Shown piece by piece: positions 8,649 to 17,400 of a stretch of DNA of 64,000 nt. This DNA is from Thermincola carboxydiphila (GTDB lineage: Bacteria; Bacillota; Thermincolia; Thermincolales; UBA2595). Under the pieces are notes generated by a model. It worked only from the letters and a program-made list of their open reading frames with translations, did no database searches and was not told where the DNA came from. Within the stretch, counting starts at the first letter, position 1. Every line of letters begins with the position of its first letter. The DNA is taken from NCBI GenBank assembly GCA_016841725.1, contig JAENYP010000005.1, forward strand, positions 148,368 through 212,367, given 5' to 3'. The position numbers were made by a program, and so were the translations under genes.

Positions 8649-8959
8649 ATGGCTGAATGTTCTTTTTGTGAAAAGACATCGAATGAGTTTTTTCGAAACA
8701 AAAACTGCCGGATTTGCAAAGAATGTGTCATAATCTTTATCAAAAAGGCATTAGAGAAATTGATACTCAAGTACCGGAAGCCTCCCCGTATTGGATTAGC
8801 TTATCAAATATTCAGGCTCGTTATTTAGTGCTGAGGTACGGAATAGACAGGCCTTCTTTGACACAGCATCAATTAAAGGAAAGATTTAAGATGGATGACT
8901 CCCTGCTTAATTCGTTTGAAAAATCTATTATTAAAAAACTATATTCGGTTGGCATTTGA
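8649..8959 (+). pseudogene. Zinc-ribbon plus sigma-region-4-like protein, broken by a one-base frameshift
   Basis: The ATG at 8649 (site GTAGGAGATG) starts a 59-codon frame, MAECSFCEKTSNEFFRNKNC..., with CxxC pairs (CSFC, CRICKEC), ending at 8828. From about 8786 another frame continues: WISLSNIQARYLVLRYGI, then SLTQHQLKERFKMDD and a basic tail. This resembles the helix-turn-helix of sigma-70 region 4 (RxxLxLRYGL...SLxEIGxxF). One extra C in the CCTCCCC run at 8781-8787 would join both into a 103-residue protein. It is either a pseudogene, a sequencing indel or, less likely, programmed frameshifting. Confidence 0.6.
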
Positions 8960-8975
8960 TAATTAAACGTACTTC

Positions 8976-10409
8976 CTACCTGCTTATCTCCCAGATTGCG
9001 CCGGATTTGCGTTTTGGCGGACCTCCGGTATCTCCTGTCTGCCCGAAATCAACCACATAGAGCTTACCGGTACAGGGACAGAATCTGGCCTGAATGGGAT
9101 GGACCGGCCCATTTCCGGCTTCACGGGGGTCAAGAATGACCATGAAATCATTAACCTCTCCTGTTTCTATGTTGACCCTGACAACCTTAAAGCCTGCCGG
9201 TTCCAACAGAGGTTCCCCCATATGGTCAATATGGCCGAACAGCGCTATAAAGGCTTCTCCCTGGAATCCAAATTCCGTGCCGGTTGAAAAATCAAACTTG
9301 GCGGGAACTGAATGAGGCTCAACCAATGCCACAGGCCCCTCCGTCAGAGGAGGCTGATTCCTGATCAGGAACTGGGGCTGTGGCCCGTCATCGGGCTTAA
9401 ACCGGGGGTCGGTTACCGGGACCCTGGCATTATAATCAGGCCATCCATACCATTCACCAAAATGGATCTCTTCAAAGGTATCCCAGGCATTGGCCACAGG
9501 CCTGCTGCCGCGCACATCCATCCCGTTATCAGTGGCAAACAGGCTGCCTCCCGGCGCAAACCCCAGGCCAAACGGGTTGCGCACCCCGTCTGCGAAAACC
9601 TTCATCCCGTTCCCATTAGGATTTGCCTGGTAGATTGCCCCTGTACAGAAAGACTGGGATTTAACCATCTGGTCCGGCTTTTTCTGTCCCACCATTTCGT
9701 AGTTCCGGCATGTGAGATCACGAAACCGGGGCCTTTTGCCCAGCCACGTGTTGTCAGGGCCAACAACTCCTGAATTGGTTGCTGTCCCTATCCCGAAGTA
9801 CATCATGCCATCAGGCCCAAACACGATATGACTCAACTGGTGGTCACCACCGGTGGGCAGGTTATTGATTACAGTCTCCCTGGTCCCATCCGTAAAAACC
9901 CTGGTTATCTGACCGGGATATCCTGATTCCGATACATATAAGCTTTCATCATACCAGGTAATTCCCGTAACAGGTGGAAGAAACCCCCGGGTGATTTCAT
10001 CAGCGGAACCATCCGGATAAACTCTCAGCACGCGTGCCGGTCCCGAAACACTGCCGGCCCGGTATCCCGATTCTACCACATACATTTCCCCGATATCACT
10101 GAAGGTAATCCCAGTGGGAAAGGTAAGTTCTGCTGCATATTTCTTTATCCTGTAACCTGTGGGCAGCTCTACTCCAAATTCCAGGTCGACAGCCTGCTTG
10201 CTCCCTTTGCCCTGTGATTTGCCACTGCCCTGTGGTGTGCCTTTACCTCGCGGTATACACACCTCCTGACCGGGAAACAGTTTGGTAGGATCATCTATAT
10301 TAGAGTTTGCCACAATCAGCTCCGCAATTTTGATATTATGCATTCTGGCAATCGATACAATCGTATCACCTTCCCTGACTGTATATAAAAAACCACTGCA
10401 TTTGGCCAT
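8976..10409 (-). CDS. LysM-domain protein with glucose/sorbosone-dehydrogenase-type beta-propeller
   Basis: 477 residues. Residues ~5-52 form a LysM domain (LYTVREGDTIVSIARMHNIK ... FPGQEVCIPRG), which binds peptidoglycan or spore-cortex-like glycan. A short K/G/S-rich linker precedes a six-bladed propeller of the GSDH/sorbosone dehydrogenase family (LTFPTGITFSDIGEMYVVES, FADGVRNPFGLGFAPGGSLF, VVDFGQTGD). No signal peptide is seen, as in SafA-like spore proteins. ATG 10409 follows GAGGGGAGAT and is preferred over the upstream frame start at 10448. Whether it binds PQQ or is catalytic cannot be told. A second LysM protein of similar style lies at 19850. Confidence 0.8.
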   Translation of the reverse strand: MAKCSGFLYTVREGDTIVSIARMHNIKIAELIVANSNIDDPTKLFPGQEVCIPRGKGTPQGSGKSQGKGSKQAVDLEFGVELPTGYRIKKYAAELTFPTGITFSDIGEMYVVESGYRAGSVSGPARVLRVYPDGSADEITRGFLPPVTGITWYDESLYVSESGYPGQITRVFTDGTRETVINNLPTGGDHQLSHIVFGPDGMMYFGIGTATNSGVVGPDNTWLGKRPRFRDLTCRNYEMVGQKKPDQMVKSQSFCTGAIYQANPNGNGMKVFADGVRNPFGLGFAPGGSLFATDNGMDVRGSRPVANAWDTFEEIHFGEWYGWPDYNARVPVTDPRFKPDDGPQPQFLIRNQPPLTEGPVALVEPHSVPAKFDFSTGTEFGFQGEAFIALFGHIDHMGEPLLEPAGFKVVRVNIETGEVNDFMVILDPREAGNGPVHPIQARFCPCTGKLYVVDFGQTGDTGGPPKRKSGAIWEISR

Positions 10410-10484
10410 AGTATATCTCCCCTCTTTACAACTGCTGGTCGCTATCACATATTATGTAAAGATGCCCATCTTTGTGCGTCCGCT

Positions 10485-10526
10485 AAAAAGCCCTCTGCTT
10501 CAGCTGAAACAGCCAAAGCAGAGGGC
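10485..10526 (-). terminator. Terminator after the anchored propeller gene
   Basis: GCCCTCTGCTT (10490-10500) and AAGCAGAGGGC (10516-10526) form a perfect 11-bp stem. On the minus strand it ends in a T run, right behind the stop of the gene at 10537-11877. Confidence 0.85.
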
Positions 10527-10536
10527 GCTTTACTTT

Positions 10537-11877
10537 TTATTTCTTTTCGCTTCCCTTTGTCAAATCAGCAACATATATGTCAACGGCTTCCGGGCCGGTC
10601 TGGCCCCAGTTGCTGTTCCAGGCAGCCAGGGTCATATCCCGGTTAACAAAAATGTGTGTCTCTTGAGTCGGGTCACTTTGAATATTCCTGTGGTGAGCAA
10701 ACCTCCGGGTGCTACCTGAGCCGTCAATTTTAAGGGCATAAATCTCTCCTTCATGAGGATGCCACCCGCCTTTCCCCGGCTGCTCACACCCGGGTTTCCG
10801 GTTCCGGCGGGTTGATACCACGACCCACCCCCTGTTTCCTGAAGCCGCTCCCGATATGTTTACATGGAAACGGCAATCCAGTTTCTGTACAACAGTCTCT
10901 TTCCCATCCGGAACAGTAATCTTGATTATCTCGTTTGGGTTCTGCCGCTGCTTGGAATCAACGCTGGAGACCACGTAAACATGGTTTCCGTCAAGATCAT
11001 GGGCAATTTTCCCCGGGTGGGTAGTGTCAATAAGCCGTCTGACCGGCTTCATAGCAGCTGTGTACAGTCTGGTCCCTTCGAATTCACCGGTTCCCTGCCT
11101 GCCCCAGCCAACAATAACATAATCTCCCTCCGGTGTTACCGTAGCCCATTGAACTTCCCCGGAGGGGTCAGATAATTCCAGTCCCGGTTCTTCCAGCTTG
11201 GTTTTAATATCATAGGTAAATAATTCTTCAGGGCTGCCTTTACTGTCAAGCCCCAAAACGGCTATCCTGGAACCATCTTCACTGAGCCGCCCCTCAGGAG
11301 TAGCTGTTACCCGGGAAAACCGGGTAAAAGAGTGCAGCGCTTTATACTTTTCTGTGATTAAATCTTTGATGTACAGATTATTCCCCTCAAAATAATATAA
11401 AAGGTGTGGGTCCACTGGATGCCACCGGGGAATTATATCACTTTTCATATCATGCAGATATTTATTAAATGTAAAGCCCGGAAGGTCCAGCAGGGTCCAT
11501 CTGCCTTCCCCGTCTTTAATCAGTATATGAGTGCTGTCTGCATTAAAAATATTGGCTGTCAGATAATCCCGGCTTGCACCGTCAGCAGCCCCGGCCGGGC
11601 CTGTCAACCTTAAGATTGTTGTGCCAAATACAGGGTCCTTAAAGGGAATATTGGGTTCCGGCCTGGGAAGGCCAACCTGTTCCCGGACCTGATTATCCCC
11701 CGGCATCCCGCTCAAGCCGGTATAAACCGTACCGGCGACAGGTTCTGCCACAGGATTATGAATTCCCATATTAAGGGAACTACAGCACGGAGGAGGAGCA
11801 ACATTTTTCCCTCCCGCAAAATATACGATAAGTCCTAAAACCATGTATGCTGTTACCACATAAGCCCATTTCTTCAT
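10537..11877 (-). CDS. Membrane-anchored TolB/WD-like beta-propeller protein
   Basis: 446 residues. An N-terminal hydrophobic segment (residues ~4-22, YVVTAYMVLGLIVYFAGG) serves as signal or anchor. The rest has repeated propeller blades with the motifs ILRLTGPAGAADG, RWTLLDLPGF, LLYYFEGNNLYIKDL and DLDGNHVYVVSS. The pattern is like oligogalacturonate-lyase/TolB-type propellers, but I see no certain catalytic set. It sits upstream of the LysM-propeller gene on the same strand, with its own terminator between them. A cell-surface or sporulation role is possible; function is not recognised. Confidence 0.7.
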   Translation of the reverse strand: MKKWAYVVTAYMVLGLIVYFAGGKNVAPPPCCSSLNMGIHNPVAEPVAGTVYTGLSGMPGDNQVREQVGLPRPEPNIPFKDPVFGTTILRLTGPAGAADGASRDYLTANIFNADSTHILIKDGEGRWTLLDLPGFTFNKYLHDMKSDIIPRWHPVDPHLLYYFEGNNLYIKDLITEKYKALHSFTRFSRVTATPEGRLSEDGSRIAVLGLDSKGSPEELFTYDIKTKLEEPGLELSDPSGEVQWATVTPEGDYVIVGWGRQGTGEFEGTRLYTAAMKPVRRLIDTTHPGKIAHDLDGNHVYVVSSVDSKQRQNPNEIIKITVPDGKETVVQKLDCRFHVNISGAASGNRGWVVVSTRRNRKPGCEQPGKGGWHPHEGEIYALKIDGSGSTRRFAHHRNIQSDPTQETHIFVNRDMTLAAWNSNWGQTGPEAVDIYVADLTKGSEKK

Positions 11878-11913
11878 TTATTTACACTTCCAAGCATCTT
11901 ATGACATAATTTT

Positions 11914-12085
11914 GACACTCCCCATACCTAAAGGAAGGGATTCCTGGGTGATTAAATTTAGTACCCATATTTTTATTATGCCACATATTGACATTTAATA
12001 CAAATAACAAACCTATTGAAAAACATTGAGTTTTTCAATAGGTTGTGCCTTATATCCCATAGCTAAAGCCAGGGGCTTTACGCCA
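11914..12085 (+). mobile_element. IS200/IS605-like end pair without transposase (non-autonomous remnant)
   Basis: One edge reads TTGACACTCCCCATACCTAA...GGGATTCCTGGG, and the other TATATCCCATAGCTAAAGCC followed by AGGGGCTTTACGCC. These resemble the subterminal hairpin ends of IS200/IS605 elements with TnpB, as I remember them. Between them there is only about 100 bp and a perfect 13-bp hairpin. No tnpA or tnpB coding is present, so this would be a deletion derivative. Confidence 0.4.
12011..12043 (+). repeat. Perfect 13-bp inverted repeat (hairpin)
   Basis: ACCTATTGAAAAA and TTTTTCAATAGGT with a 7-nt loop. It may also act as a terminator in either direction, as both arms carry A/T runs at the loop side only; it lies inside the IS-like remnant. 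Confidence 0.7.
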
Positions 12086-12116
12086 CTTTCGGTAAAAAAT
12101 GCAAATGCAGGTCTCT

Positions 12117-12308
12117 CTAGCTTCGTTTATTCGGTGGCAGCAGTTTGGGAGTGGTTGTCTCATCAAATATGAACTTCTCTTTTTGGGCCGAACTTCCTTC
12201 CTTGTTGCGGGCAACATTGTCCACAAACTGCTCTGCCTCAACCTCCATTAGTTCTCCCAGTTTATCAGACTTTTCATTCCAGATATCCTTTTCCCTTTTT
12301 GGGCTCAA
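12117..12308 (-). CDS. Small charged protein of unknown function
   Basis: 63 residues, very rich in Lys, Glu and Asp (SPKREKDIWNEKSDKLGELM..., then KFIFDETTTPKLLPP). TTG at 12308 follows GGAGGTG by about 8 bp, a strong argument that it is translated. No membrane segment or cysteine motif is present. I do not recognise the family. It could instead be an N-terminally shorter product from the internal ATG after GGAGAACTA. Confidence 0.45.
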   Translation of the reverse strand: MSPKREKDIWNEKSDKLGELMEVEAEQFVDNVARNKEGSSAQKEKFIFDETTTPKLLPPNKRS

Positions 12309-12401
12309 TTCTCTGCACCTCCGGGTTATTTTAATATTAATTTAGCCACCCGGAAGACAAACTATTACCGGTACAGGAGAATATTTTCGGGGAGAACCCT
12401 G

Positions 12402-12839
12402 TTACTTATTTACTTTACTCCTGTGCTCCTGCAAAAACCCGGCCCAGTCGCCGTCTGGAATTATTTCCGCATTTTCCTTCAGCCACCCGGCTTTCGACGG
12501 AGGCCAGAGGAACATGTGTGCCTTTACCTTTTCACCTGTTTCCGGCAGTTCCACATCCCTTATCTCCCGGATAAGGTGGCTCTGGCTTTCAACCCCGGTG
12601 TATTTTTCGATTTCGTCTATTTCAGGAAGAACGGTGGCCATATCCCTAGTCTGAAACATGACACCCTTTATTTCACCTTCACTTTCAAGGACGACCGGAT
12701 AGCCGTCTTCAGGAAGAAAATACATAGTCCCCTTTGCCCTTGCTTTATACAGTGTCGGATTATGGTCCCGAATAAAACGTTCATGGTTTTCCATGCCCGG
12801 AAGTAATGTTCCGTATACAAAAAGATTATCCAAATACAT
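12402..12839 (-). CDS. Gamma-glutamylcyclotransferase-like (AIG2/GGCT-fold) protein
   Basis: 145 residues. The opening LFVYGTLLPGMENH carries the family's YGTLxxG substrate-binding loop, and an acidic residue in the ALPEIDEIEKYTG-like region (here VLPEIDEIEKYTG) fits the catalytic Glu. The family converts gamma-glutamyl dipeptides to 5-oxoproline or acts on related amide substrates. ATG 12839 has AAAGGGTGAT upstream; the longer open frame to 13004 has no site. It is divergent from the SOS mutagenesis operon and probably unrelated to it. Confidence 0.78.
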   Translation of the reverse strand: MYLDNLFVYGTLLPGMENHERFIRDHNPTLYKARAKGTMYFLPEDGYPVVLESEGEIKGVMFQTRDMATVLPEIDEIEKYTGVESQSHLIREIRDVELPETGEKVKAHMFLWPPSKAGWLKENAEIIPDGDWAGFLQEHRSKVNK

Positions 12840-12979
12840 ACAATCACCCTTTCTCCTGTTATGTATGTTATACGGCACTGCCATGTTATATTGTATTCTT
12901 TCTTTGCCAATATTATTTTTCCCTCTTTTACAGAGGCAGGTTTTGGATATACATGAAAATATTTTACTATATCTTCGGG

Positions 12980-13009
12980 TTGACACAGGGCAGTCAATTT
13001 TCATATAAT
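12980..13009 (+). promoter_or_regulatory. SigmaA promoter of the imuB-dnaE2 operon
   Basis: A consensus TTGACA at 12980-12985, an 18-bp spacer and a consensus TATAAT at 13004-13009. It is directly followed by a LexA box that would cover the transcription start. Confidence 0.85.
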
Positions 13010-13017
13010 TAAACTAT

Positions 13018-13031
13018 CGAACACATGTTCG
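13018..13031 (+). promoter_or_regulatory. LexA (SOS) box
   Basis: CGAACACATGTTCG is an uninterrupted palindrome and fits the Firmicutes LexA/DinR consensus CGAACRNRYGTTYG. Placed at about +9 to +22 from the promoter's likely start, it would block transcription until LexA is cleaved after DNA damage. Confidence 0.9.
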
Positions 13032-13064
13032 CAGATAGGAAAGTATAAATTTTATCCTATCTGC
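13031..13064 (+). repeat. Perfect 10-bp inverted repeat in the imuB leader
   Basis: GCAGATAGGA and TCCTATCTGC separated by 14 nt, immediately after the LexA box. In the transcript this is a stable leader hairpin. Confidence 0.7.
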
Positions 13065-13069
13065 ATAGC

Positions 13070-13122
13070 GCTAAGCTTCGCCGAAGGCAGGCCAAAGGAG
13101 CTTAGCGAAGCTAAGCCTTTTT
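13070..13122 (+). terminator. Terminator-like hairpin with a competing upstream partner in the imuB leader
   Basis: GCTTAGC-GAA-GCTAAGC (13100-13116) followed by CTTTTT looks like a short intrinsic terminator located before the gene. GCTAAGCTTCGC at 13070-13081 can pair with the same bases in an alternative fold, so an attenuation switch is possible. Inference only. Confidence 0.4.
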
Positions 13123-13141
13123 AATATGGAGGTTAACCCAA

Positions 13142-14245
13142 ATGAAGATAATTGCACACATCTTCCTTCATGATTTCCGGGGTAATATGTCTGAACTTGC
13201 CTGTAAATGCCATCACCTAAGTCCCAGGGTGGAAACCCCCTGTGAAAACGAGGCTTTTATTGACCTGAGCGGCAAAAAACCTCCCGGGGCACGGGTAATC
13301 AGCGCTTTTGCCGGGACAGTCATCCCTTCCCTGGGGAGTTTTGCCACAATCAGCCTGGCCCCCTGCCGGCTGCTGGCAAAGGCTTTGACAATGGCATATG
13401 TCATCAACCCTCCCAGCCCGGGAAGACTACCGGAAGGGACTTTGACAAAGGGTTACGACAAATTCCGTCTCTGTGTCCTCAAATCTGACACAGCCGGAGA
13501 TTTTGCTTCCCGGCTGCCGGTAGAATTTATGTGGCCATTGGAAAAAAAGGTTATCCAACGCCTGAAAACCCTGGGGCTTAGGACCTTTGCTGAGATCAGC
13601 CGGGTCCCCCTGACAATGCTTTACAGCCCCTTTGGTTCCCTGGCCCCTGTTATTATGGATTACAGCAGGGGTATCGATACATCAAACATACCTTTTTTCA
13701 GCCCTCCCGACAGGATTACATATCACGGCCGCTGTGATTGTTCCGATATCACCGGGCTGGAAGAAATCATCAAACAGGCTGCAGTCCACCTCAGCCTTAA
13801 CCTGCAGGAACGGGGAAAAAGCTATCGCGACCTGTCCCTGGCCATCTTCTCTGAAGATTGCTGCACTGAAACCGTGACCTCTTCCTTTACCAGGGGAAAA
13901 TATGACATCAGTTCGGTATACCATGACTGTATGAATCTCCTGAAAAGACTGCAGGCTGCCGGCCCGGTGACAGAGCTGTCTCTGGCAGCGGGACGGCTCG
14001 CAAACTGTGTGCACAGCCAGATGTCTCTTTTTGAAGACCCCAAAACCCTTAACGGAAGGTATGCAGAGCATCACGAAAAACTGGTCAGGGTCTGTGAAAA
14101 CCTAGCCTCCAGGTACTCCCCCGGAATTATCAGGATGGGCAGCGCCCTTCCCGTAAGCCGCAGGGAACAAATGCTGATGTTTGTTGACCCCCTGCGGAAT
14201 GGCGGTAAAACAGCAAAGGATGATTACAGTGGTAAAATTAATTAA
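13142..14245 (+). CDS. imuB: ImuB-like Y-family DNA polymerase homologue
   Basis: 367 residues, shorter than a full DinB/ImuB. The AFIDLSGKKPPG and little-finger regions align with the Y-family fold. A helix-hairpin-helix-type block LKTLGLRTFAEISRVPL is present near residue 145. The catalytic acidic residues of true Y polymerases are not obvious, as in ImuB, which is thought to be an inactive adapter. Near the C-terminus QMSLF is a good beta-clamp-binding pentapeptide. ATG 13142 follows GGAGG. It is the first gene of a LexA-boxed operon with a DUF6504 gene and a DnaE2-like polymerase, the classic mutasome arrangement. No imuA/recA-like partner is in the operon. Confidence 0.82.
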   Translation: MKIIAHIFLHDFRGNMSELACKCHHLSPRVETPCENEAFIDLSGKKPPGARVISAFAGTVIPSLGSFATISLAPCRLLAKALTMAYVINPPSPGRLPEGTLTKGYDKFRLCVLKSDTAGDFASRLPVEFMWPLEKKVIQRLKTLGLRTFAEISRVPLTMLYSPFGSLAPVIMDYSRGIDTSNIPFFSPPDRITYHGRCDCSDITGLEEIIKQAAVHLSLNLQERGKSYRDLSLAIFSEDCCTETVTSSFTRGKYDISSVYHDCMNLLKRLQAAGPVTELSLAAGRLANCVHSQMSLFEDPKTLNGRYAEHHEKLVRVCENLASRYSPGIIRMGSALPVSRREQMLMFVDPLRNGGKTAKDDYSGKIN

Positions 14246-14477
14246 TAAAAATATCGAAATGGAATATGGCATCAATAATACCCCCCTGGCCTTCCGGATT
14301 AACGGGAAATGGCTTCCGGTCAGCCAGGTTCTTGATATATGGAAAGATACCGGCATATGGTGGGACGGGGAAAGTGAAAAAACCTTCTACAGGGTAAACA
14401 CTCCTGAAGGAAGCCTTTTTGAGCTTTACCGGGACAGTGTCAGCCGGTCATGGTTCCTGTACCGCGTTTATGATTAG
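14220..14477 (+). CDS. DUF6504-type small mutasome-associated protein
   Basis: About 85 residues. The C-terminal half shows the typical string of aromatic and acidic residues: RINGKWLPVSQVLDIWKDTG, WWDGESEKTFYRV, LFELYRDS and WFLYRVYD. Proteins of this family are usually encoded between imuB and dnaE2; their biochemical role is unknown. The start overlaps the imuB end; ATG 14220 or GTG 14229 are both possible, the latter better spaced from AAAGGA. dnaE2 follows after 12 bp. Confidence 0.75.
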   Translation: MITVVKLINKNIEMEYGINNTPLAFRINGKWLPVSQVLDIWKDTGIWWDGESEKTFYRVNTPEGSLFELYRDSVSRSWFLYRVYD

Positions 14478-14489
14478 GGAGGCCTCCAT

Positions 14490-17400
14490 ATGAGTTTTGT
14501 CCACCTTCACGTCCACTCCCCGTTTTCTTTTCTCGACGGGGCCGGAAGAATCGAAGAAATGGTAACCTCTGCCAGTGCAGCAGGCATGCCCTCACTGGCT
14601 CTCACAGACCATAACAACCTCTGTGGAGCCATCCTTTTCTCCGGCCTGGCTAAAAAGGCCGGGATTAAACCTATCACCGGTGTTGAAATAACCCTGGGGG
14701 ATGACAGCCACCTTACCCTCCTGGCCAAAAACCCTGATGGCTATACAAACCTCTGCCGTATCCTGAGCGCTGCCCACCTGGGGAATCCACGCCAAACCCC
14801 GCGCACCACTGAGGAAACCCTCAAGGCTTACAGCAGTAATCTGGCGGCCCTGTCAGGCTGCCGCAAAGGCAGGATTCCCCGGCTTATCCTAAAGGGGAAT
14901 TACCGTGTGGCTGAGGAAACGGCCCAAACATTTGCTGATATTTTTGGCAGGGAGAACTTTTTTATTGAAATGCAGCAGGACTTCCTCCCGGGAAGCAGGT
15001 TTCTCAACAGGGCCCTGGATAACCTGGCCTCCCACCGAAGACTGAAAACAGCGGCCACCAATAATGTCCATTATGTTACCAAAGAACAGTTTAAAATTCA
15101 CGACCTGCTGACATGTGTGCGGACCCTGACAAAGCTTGAGGAAATTCACCCCGAACGGCGTCTCAATGCGGAAAATTACCTGAAATCACCTGCTGAAATG
15201 GCCCAGATTTTTGGTGACTATCCACAGGCAGTCACAAATACCCTTGCTATTGCCGAAATGTGCCAACCGGCCCTGGAGACAGGGAACCGGCTGTTTCCCG
15301 CCTTCCCGGACATTCCCCCCGGGGAAACCGCTGCCGGTTACCTCAGGAAACTTACCTTTAAAGGAGCCAGGGAACGCTATCGTTACCTGCCCCGGCAGGT
15401 AACCTCACGCCTGGACCATGAACTTGACATCATCTGCCGCCTGGGGTTTGAGGATTATTTTCTGTTGGTCTGGGATGCCGCCAATTACGCCCGCAGAGAA
15501 AAAATCAGGTATGCCGGGCGGGGTTCAGCCGCAGATTCGGCAGTCGCATACTGCCTGTACATCACGGAGGTTGATTCCATAGCCCGGAACCTCCTTTTTG
15601 AACGTTTCATGAGCCTTGAGCGCGCCCAGACACCGGATATTGACATAGATTTTGATTCCCGCCACCGGGACAGGGTATCAGCATACCTCTATAAAAAATA
15701 CGGCGCCGACCGGGTGGCCACAGTCTGTACCTACAACACCTTCAGGGCCCGTTCTGCCTTCAGGGACCTGGCCAAAGCCATGGATTTCCCGGCCGCTGAA
15801 ATTGACCGCCTGGCCAAAAAGCTGCCTTATATCCAGGCCGACCAGATTGATCTGGCAGTAGAGCGCTTTCCGGAACTCCGGGAAAGCGGAATTGATGCCC
15901 CCGGATTCCGGGATCTCCTGGACTACTGTGCCGCAGTTTCAGGATTCCCCCGGTTCATCGGCACACACCTGGGGGGTATTGTTGTCAGCCGGTGCCCCTT
16001 ATCTGATGTAACACCCCTTCAGGAGGCTGCCAAAGGAATAGTTGTCACCCAGTATGACAAGGAATTTATTGAAGATATAGGACTCGTCAAACTTGACCTG
16101 CTGTCACTGAGGACCATGGCCGCAATTGAAGACACTACCCTGACCATCAGGGAAACCGGCAGCAGCTTTGACTATGAAACAATCCCCCTTGACGATAAGG
16201 CAACCTTTGCAATGCTTAACAAAGGAGAAACTATCGGGGTCTTCCAACTGGAGAGCCCTGCCCAGCGTGCGCTCCAAAGCCGCCTTGGCGCCTCCGAAAT
16301 GGAAGACATTATAGCCAGTGTGGCCATCATCAGGCCAGGACCCATCAAGGGCAATATGGTAGAACCCTTTATTGCCAGGCGTCAGGGAAAAGAGCCGGTG
16401 ACATACCTGCACCCGAAACTTGAACCTATTCTGAAAAAAACCTATGGGGTGGTCCTGTTCCAGGAACAGGTTATTGAAATTGCCACAGCAATTGCCGGTT
16501 TTACTCCCGGGGAAGCCGACCACCTGCGCCGCGTGATGACACACGCCCGCTCCCACCGGGAAATGGCCGGCATCGGAGCAGACTTTATCAAAAAGGCCGC
16601 TGCCAACGGGGTCAGCACAGAAGTTGCGGAAACCATATTCTCATATATTACCGGCTATGCCAGCTACGGTTTCTGTGAGGCCCATGCCGCAGCCTTTGCC
16701 ACCACAGCCTATAAAACAGCATATATTATCAAACATTACCCGGCCCATTTTTTTGCCTCAGTGCTCAGCCACCAGCCCATGGGGTTTTATGACTCCAATA
16801 CCCTGTGTGTGGAGGCACGGAGGAGAGGGGTAACCATTCTCCCCCCTGATATTAATCTGAGCCGGGAGTGTTTCACCGTTGATGCCAATACCATCCGCAT
16901 CTCCCTCAGGCAGATAAAAGGGGTTAAGGATAACTCCCTGGAAAAAATCCTGACAGCCAGAGAAAAGGGTCCCTTCAAGTCTTTTGACGATTTCCTGAAA
17001 CGTGTTCACACAGACAGAAATGTCCTGGAAAACCTGATTTGCTGCGGAGCCTTTGACAGCCTGCACAGTAACCGGAAACAGCTCCTGTGGGCCATTCCGG
17101 CCACCGGCAGCAAAGGAAATACCGGAGAACTCTCCCTCACAGACAATACGGTGACCCTTCCCCCTGTCCCGGACTTTACGCCACAGGAGAAATTCAATAT
17201 GGAGTATGAGATACTTGGCATCGATGTCACCAGCCACTTTATGAGTCATTGGCGCAGCAGGCTGAACCCCAGGGGCTTCCTGAACAGTATGAACCTTGCA
17301 GCAGCCAAAACCGGCAGCCCGGTTAAAGTCGCCGGCCTGCCTGTCCGCCCGCACCGTCCCCCTACCAGGACAGGCAAAATCGCCGCCTTTTTTTCACTGG

